Source: Branchiostoma floridae
Lineage: Eukaryota; Chordata; Leptocardii; Amphioxiformes; Branchiostomatidae
Length of the DNA: 64,000 bases
Assembly (NCBI RefSeq): GCF_000003815.2
Contig: NC_049995.1
Location: forward strand, 13,166,062-13,230,061
Reading direction: 5' to 3'
Shown: positions 59,246 to 64,000 of the stretch, piece after piece
How positions within the stretch are numbered: position 1 is the stretch's first letter
Layout of the letters: the number at the start of each line of letters is the position of its first letter
Program-made: the position numbers and the translations under genes
The notes under the pieces: generated by a model
Databases searched by the model: none
The model's input: only the letters and a program-made list of their open reading frames with translations
What the model was told of the DNA's origin: nothing

Positions 59246-62200
59246 CTGGGTAAGGGAAAATGAAAACAAAGAAAGATGTATGAGACAAATGATACGTGGA
59301 CAATTGATCTTAGGAAACTGATTATGGAAGTGCACAAGATAAATATGATATACGACTATAAAAGCATAGACCACGCTGATCTAATGTATGGATGACATTC
59401 TCTCACAAGACTTTCCCGATGCCTGTTATTGGTTAGATTTCATTCTGTGTTGACTTTCAGGTCACATATTGTCAATAGATGGAGATTACTACTATTACAG
59501 TAAACCGATTTTTATAAAACTATTATATCAAAGAAGGCTAGCTTTTCACTATGGACAGGCATGGGCATGAATATGCGATTACACGTACATCTTCAGTCTC
59601 CATGAGTGAATCCAGAGTCCGCTGGATCTTCCGGAACTCTGGTCTCCGGGCGGGATCAGCATCCCAACAGCTCAACATTAGGGTGTAGCTAGAACAGTGC
59701 GATCAAGTTTGGATCTTATTCTCACATAAAGCATTTGGCTAATGCAAGCAAGTGATGTCGTTAGGTTGCCATGTATCCGTCATTCTACATTGAGTCGTGT
59801 ACGAGTTAAGTCCGGCACCAATAAATTGATGAATTGGCTACCTAATTTTTCTCGCTAAAAATATTCCTGTATCAACATGATTAATGAGAAAGAAGAAACA
59901 TATCTGACTCAAGCATTGCAAGCAGTTCAACTCACAGTTTGTCATCGCAGTGTTTAGGTTTGTCCATCCTGTATCCCTGCTGCACTCCGTCCATCACTTC
60001 TCGTTTGGACATACCGGGGTACGGGGTTGCACCTAAGCGGACATCACATGAACATCAGATTATAGTTGTTGTTTCTTACTTACTTTTGTAAAATATACCT
60101 GTCACCATTAGTAAACCCATCAACAGCACCTTAGCTGAATATTTCCCATGGTTGTATTTTTTATGTACCCATAGTGAGTCAATTAGCCTGATGATTGTTT
60201 TTTATTGGTATGACTTCATAAACTTACCGAGTGTGACGATCTCCCAGAGCAGCACTCCGAAGGCCCAGACGTCCGTCTTGGTGGTGTACTTCCGGTGGAA
60301 CAGCGACTCGGGGGCCATCCAGCGGATAGGCAGGCGGGTCTGGGAATAATTTTATACAATGAATGGATGGCAAAAATGACAAAAACGCGGAATGTACAAA
60401 CTACATACAAAAAAAAAACTTGTTGAACCAAGACGTCATTAAAACAACTGCAGTTTTAATTTTGCTAAAACAACTGCAGTTTTAATATTATCTGACTGTA
60501 TTAACTGCAGGCAACAAGATACTGTTGGCTACCTTTAAGAGGAATGATAGATTCTTGGAAAGTGAGGAACTGCAGTGGAAACCTTAGTCGTCCTCTCGTA
60601 CTCATCACCCTCCCGTGAGAAGCCGAAGTCAGACACCTTACAGGTCCGGTCTGCAGACACGAGCACGTTCCGGGTCGCCAGGTCACGGTGGATGATCTGA
60701 AATATGTATCTTCAATGTGTAATTTGACTTTCATTCTGGGTATTGGGATTGATTTTTCTATTAAGCACAAAAGTCAACAAGGTCACGGTTGAGGATCTGA
60801 TAGTTTGAAAAAGCAAAACAAGTGTCATGTTTTAGATCGAAAAGTCACCTTTGTTTTACGTGTCATTCACTTATATCAAAACAAGATCACAAAGTACTGA
60901 ACAGTCGTGAGTCATAATCAGGTATCTGGCTCATTTTCGACAATCTGTGTCAAAGGAGCTTAGAGCGAAGTCGTTACCGTCCACTGTCCTGATTCATAAA
61001 GGGTTGGTTATCTGTTATGTAGTCAGTGTGATCAAAGTATTTGTTACAATCCAGGTTTACTACTCACCTTCTTCGCTGACAGAAAGCTCATGCCCTTGGC
61101 CACGTCCCAAGCGAACTTAGTGAGGTCACGTGATGAGAGGGACTTGCTGCCGCCGTGTAAGTTCCCGTATGTTTGCTGGGTGCGGCTGGTGCGGAGGTTG
61201 GACTGGAGACTTCCTCCGGACACGTACTCAAGCAGCAGGTAGAACGGCTCTGGAAACAGGAAATATGACTTAAGAACGGCTCTAGAGACGAAGTGGTTAT
61301 AAGTTGTCAGTAGTCTATAATGTTATATGACAACAAAATTACCGTTGGCATATCGGAGGACCCTTGTGTCACATGGAAACATTATGTGAGAGCTGTTAAT
61401 ATAAACCAATCACAGCAATGGTGAGGCCTATGAAGGGACGAACAGTTTTCTTTGACATATACAATTACGAAGCTGTAAGACTTTTCCACCAACCAGCATC
61501 AGTGCAGCATCCAAGAAACGACACAACGTTCGGGTGGGTCCCAAGGAGCTTCAGCACTGCCAGCTCCTTGAAGAATGCAGTTGAAGCAGTGGGACTCATT
61601 CCTAAAGAATACATAGCAGTATCTACAGTATGTTAAGTGCCACTTACTGCAAGAGATGGCGAACATAAAGTAGATCTTGATTTAAAACCTGGTTTCATTA
61701 AAGCAATAGATCAATGAATTAGCGTCGTTTGACGTCCATATGTTACTGTGCTCGGTATGATGACTACAAGTTACTAGTAATTACTGTCATATAAGTGAAG
61801 CTTTTATAATGATTAGTTCAAAATATAGATATGAAACCGATGACTTACCTTTCAGCTCCTTCGCGGCCACGACGGTTGTACCTACGCTTCCTGATATGTT
61901 CCAAGCTTCTGCCTTATAGACACATCCAAATTCTCCGTGTCCAAGTTCCTCTTTGATGGCTAACTGATTTCGGGGGAACTCAGAAGGTGTCTTCACATCT
62001 TCATACGCCCCATCTGATGCTAACTATAACATAACCAAGCTTTGTTAGAAAAGTGTACTCATATAGCATCTGTTGGAACCATAAGCTTGATGAGACTATG
62101 GAAAAATTGAAATAAATTCGAAGATTATTTACAAACAAAACGTTACTTTTTAACACGTGAAACTAACCAATACCTCTTTGTCGCTGCGTGCTGTCAGGCC

Positions 62201-63931
62201 CTGGTAGGTGTGGTCAGACTGTAAAGAAGCAGAAACACAAATTATTGAAAAATCTTTTATGATATTACACTTTTTAACAGAAAACAAATGCCCATACTTC
62301 CTCGATAGGTTACATATGAGACTATGAAATTTATCATTCTTTATGAGGCATATATACATTTACAAAGTGAAGGTAGAAGGATAGACATATTACATACATA
62401 AATTTGACATCAGTAAAATATGTAAAATGAAGGAAGTGAGATTTGCTGCACTCACTGACTGCCTATGAGGTATCCTCAGACTTTGATACCCGTCGTCTGC
62501 TTCACCTTGCTAAAAGAAAACAGAATGAAGATTTCATCAGTCATTCAAATTTAACATGTGAACATTTGAATATGTTGCAAATGTAACATCAATTCAAATT
62601 CATTTGCTAAATTTGATATCAACTGCAACAAAATAATCTAAAATACAGCCAAAGTACTTTTTAAAAATTTTGTCAATAGCATAAATGCATTCTCATCTTG
62701 AATCTAAAGCAATTCAAGCTATGCTTTCCGCTTAAGGCCAAAAAGAGGTATAAAACTTCTCTCTCACCACATGATCCAGATTTATGTTGTTTACATGATT
62801 TTCCACTGTTTTTTCTGAAATAACAATCATACGTTGTTAGTTAGACATGGAATTTTATTACAGATTTTGACTTGGTAACGTAATCATTCTTTAGGGGGGG
62901 GGGGGCTATCCCGCAACATACACATATCCCTACCTAATACTGTGAGGCATTCAGGAATGCCGCCGGATATCCACGAGGATGCTTCTGAGCTAAGTTCAAT
63001 GAAGAGTGAATTTACACTTACTATTGGCTGCAGACTTCCTTCTCCTGGTAACAACCACTGCAACAGCGATGACAGCTAAAAGCACAATTACACATACTAC
63101 AACCACTGCTATTATGATGGTGGTGGTATTGTCTCCACCAGGTCCTGTTGTAAGAAAACAGAGGTGGAAAGTCACTAACCATTGCAGACAAAATCTTAGT
63201 TGTAGATATACATTGTATATATATATATATAACATATAACGTTAATGTAAAAATAAAGTAGTATCGACACGTAGCGTTGTCATGGTTCTAACTTAATACA
63301 GACTTGTATTGGCATTAAACCGTACTACAGACACGTGCACAGAATATTTCTACAGTTCAAAGACAGTTCTCCGGGGTATCATCGGTACATACCTTGATTT
63401 TCGCACAGTAATCCAGAATACCCCGAAGGACAGCTGAAAACAACAATTGATGACATTATTTTCCACGACATCCCTTACGTAAAGGAAAAATACAGGAAAG
63501 ACAAAATAGATATCCAATGGTATTTGGATATAAAGTATCATGTAGCGTTCTAGTTTTTCTCAAATTAGAAGACTTGACAAATGTACATGTATTTAAGGGA
63601 TGAAGAATAACATCACAATAATATGTTTTTTTCTACATTCAAAGATAATAACGGACCAGATTACCTGACGTTGCAGATTGTATATCATAACGCTCCTCCT
63701 ACATGTATCAACATGTAGTAAAATTGGAATATGTTTATCCCTATACTTTAGACTTTAATTGCCACAATGACTCACTGTTCTACTCTAGTAAAGGTCATCA
63801 AAACATGCACGCGACTAGTCTGTGACCAGAAAAGAATCTTTTGCCAGCAAACATTACTTACTCACAAACTCTGTCAAAGCCTTCTTCTCTGCATGTTCCA
63901 TCATTCTCACAAAACCCAACATGGCACAGCT
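59171..63931 (-). CDS. Receptor tyrosine kinase, 14 exons, 5' end beyond the window
   Basis: Single-pass membrane receptor kinase that would phosphorylate tyrosines on itself and on partners. Exons (minus, 5' to 3'): 63862-63931, 63393-63433, 63022-63144, 62768-62814, 62456-62509, 62174-62218, 61849-62023, 61494-61601, 61068-61249, 60583-60696, 60228-60339, 59936-60032, 59589-59688, 59171-59245. All have AG/GT borders and matching phases, giving 446 residues after a split first codon. Layout: EGF-like 1-36, transmembrane 44-68, juxtamembrane 69-141, kinase about 142-417, tail 418-446. Key residues: G-loop GHGEFG 154-159, K181, E197, HRDLATRN 284-291, DFG 304-306, APE 328-330. All catalytic residues are present. 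The N-lobe, with an extended AEAWNISG loop, resembles Cad96Ca/RET/FGFR-group kinases; exact orthology is not settled. Confidence 0.95.
59589..59688 (-). CDS. RTK exon: end of kinase domain
   Basis: Encodes '[18 protein letters not shown]', including the conserved CW and RRP motifs, then the final helix. Donor GTACGT, phase 0 out. Confidence 0.95.
59936..60032 (-). CDS. RTK exon: C-lobe
   Basis: Encodes '[16 protein letters not shown]' and '[14 protein letters not shown]'. Phase 1 in and 2 out. Confidence 0.95.
60228..60339 (-). CDS. RTK exon: P+1 loop and alpha-F
   Basis: Encodes '[12 protein letters not shown]' and '[18 protein letters not shown]', the tyrosine-kinase-type P+1 loop and alpha-F helix. 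Confidence 0.95.
60583..60696 (-). CDS. RTK exon: catalytic loop and activation segment
   Basis: Encodes [11 protein letters not shown] and the start of the activation loop, which has one tyrosine (GDEYERTTK) instead of the YY pair of FGF/VEGF receptors. Donor GTTTCC is weak. Confidence 0.95.
61068..61249 (-). CDS. RTK exon: hinge to alpha-E
   Basis: Encodes the hinge '[13 protein letters not shown]', a short kinase insert of about 20 residues and '[16 protein letters not shown]'. There is no long split-kinase insert. Confidence 0.95.
61494..61601 (-). CDS. RTK exon: alpha-C helix
   Basis: Encodes '[18 protein letters not shown]' with the conserved alpha-C glutamate, ending at the GCCTDA strand. 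Donor GTTGGT is atypical, but phase and protein continuity support it. Confidence 0.92.
61849..62023 (-). CDS. RTK exon: kinase N-lobe start
   Basis: Begins with a third juxtamembrane tyrosine (DGAYEDV), then EFPRNQL, the glycine-rich loop and the ATP-anchoring lysine in VVAAKELK. Phase 0 in and 1 out. Confidence 0.95.
62174..62218 (-). CDS. RTK exon: juxtamembrane with YQGL, 45 bp
   Basis: Fifteen codons, phase 0 at both ends, with 'SDHTYQGL'. Acceptor TTTACAG, donor GTATTG (weak). It has the same design as the preceding exon, which suggests an old exon duplication. Confidence 0.8.
62456..62509 (-). CDS. RTK exon: juxtamembrane with YQSL, 54 bp
   Basis: Eighteen codons, phase 0 at both ends, with 'DDGYQSL'. 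Acceptor TTTTAG, donor GTGAGT. It can be skipped without a frameshift. Confidence 0.8.
62768..62814 (-). CDS. RTK exon: juxtamembrane, 47 bp
   Basis: Encodes '[15 protein letters not shown]'. Acceptor TTTCAG, donor GTGAGA. Enters in phase 1 and leaves in phase 0, switching the phase ahead of the two cassette-like exons. Confidence 0.75.
63022..63144 (-). CDS. RTK exon: transmembrane segment
   Basis: Encodes a Gly/Thr linker, about 25 hydrophobic residues rich in Val, Ile and Ala, then the stop-transfer cluster TRRRK. This fixes the orientation, with the EGF-like part outside and the kinase inside. Phase 1 in and 1 out. Confidence 0.92.
63393..63433 (-). CDS. RTK exon: end of EGF-like domain
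   Basis: 41 bp encoding '[13 protein letters not shown]' with Cys 5 supplied next to the preceding exon's Cys 4 and Cys 6 here. Acceptor TTTTCAG, donor GTATGT. The six-cysteine spacing C-x4-C-x5-C-x8-C-x1-C-x8-C is standard EGF-like. Confidence 0.85.
63862..63931 (-). CDS. RTK exon: first part of EGF-like domain
   Basis: Encodes Cys 1 to 4 of an EGF-like domain (residues 2, 7, 13 and 22). The acceptor is CTTGCAG, entering in phase 1. The donor is GTAAGT, leaving in phase 2. Further extracellular exons must lie to the right of the window. Confidence 0.85.
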
Positions 63932-64000
63932 CTGCAAGCAAAGATGGTATTTTTTTTGTATTATTTGTAAACGGAATATTCATATTACATACAGCTATCT

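Noticed and set aside
62927-62986. Possible alternative exon of the kinase gene (minus strand, after ACTTAG, reading into TAG)
   Set aside because: The frame fits the incoming phase but ends at a stop next to a poor donor and does not match the next exon's phase. It may be a rare terminal exon, but there is no support.

Overview
The window reads as non-coding, repeat-rich metazoan DNA followed by the 3' part of one real multi-exon gene. The best guess is a lancelet (Branchiostoma-like). That rests on the split receptor tyrosine kinase gene, on two tRNA-derived SINEs whose body I recognise from amphioxus DNA, and on the mix of MITEs. The species call is from memory and was not searched.

1-8.5 kb holds no supportable gene. 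It contains a direct repeat, several small inverted-repeat (MITE-like) families and unique AT-rich sequence. 8.6-13.5 kb is a degenerate satellite of about 125-bp units, interrupted by a 5'-truncated non-LTR retrotransposon (10.76-12.59 kb) whose reverse transcriptase frame is still open. 13.5-24.9 kb holds two copies of a 'GTTCGCGG' MITE, a tandem array of tRNA-like modules (17.4-21.25 kb), a 200-bp tandem repeat (22.4-23.0 kb) and long (TTTTA)n and (AGAGT)n microsatellites.

24.9-56.9 kb is the most unusual part. It is a mosaic of segmental duplications packed with more than 110 foldback units of about 65-90 nt, in at least five families called here A, B/B', C, D and E. All lie in one orientation. 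Their two arms are conserved and complementary, while loops and flanks vary. Family A alone has about 59 copies. Size, single-bulge stems, 11-15 nt loops, apical TGTG motifs and paired substitutions look like pre-miRNA hairpins or another structured-RNA locus. A spread of foldback transposons is the main alternative. (GACA)n/(GAGA)n tracts, SINEs and recombination junctions lie between the hairpins. No protein gene is supportable here; the open frames are hairpin or simple-repeat artefacts.

57-59.1 kb has a (TAC)n tract and otherwise featureless sequence. 59.17-63.93 kb, minus strand, holds 14 exons of a receptor tyrosine kinase gene that continues past the right edge. The exons encode an EGF-like domain, a transmembrane helix, a juxtamembrane region with two YQxL motifs on separate phase-0 exons, a complete kinase domain, and a short C-terminal tail that fits the ITAM consensus (YxxL-x7-YxxL). 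All exon phases join without a break into 446 residues ending at a stop codon.
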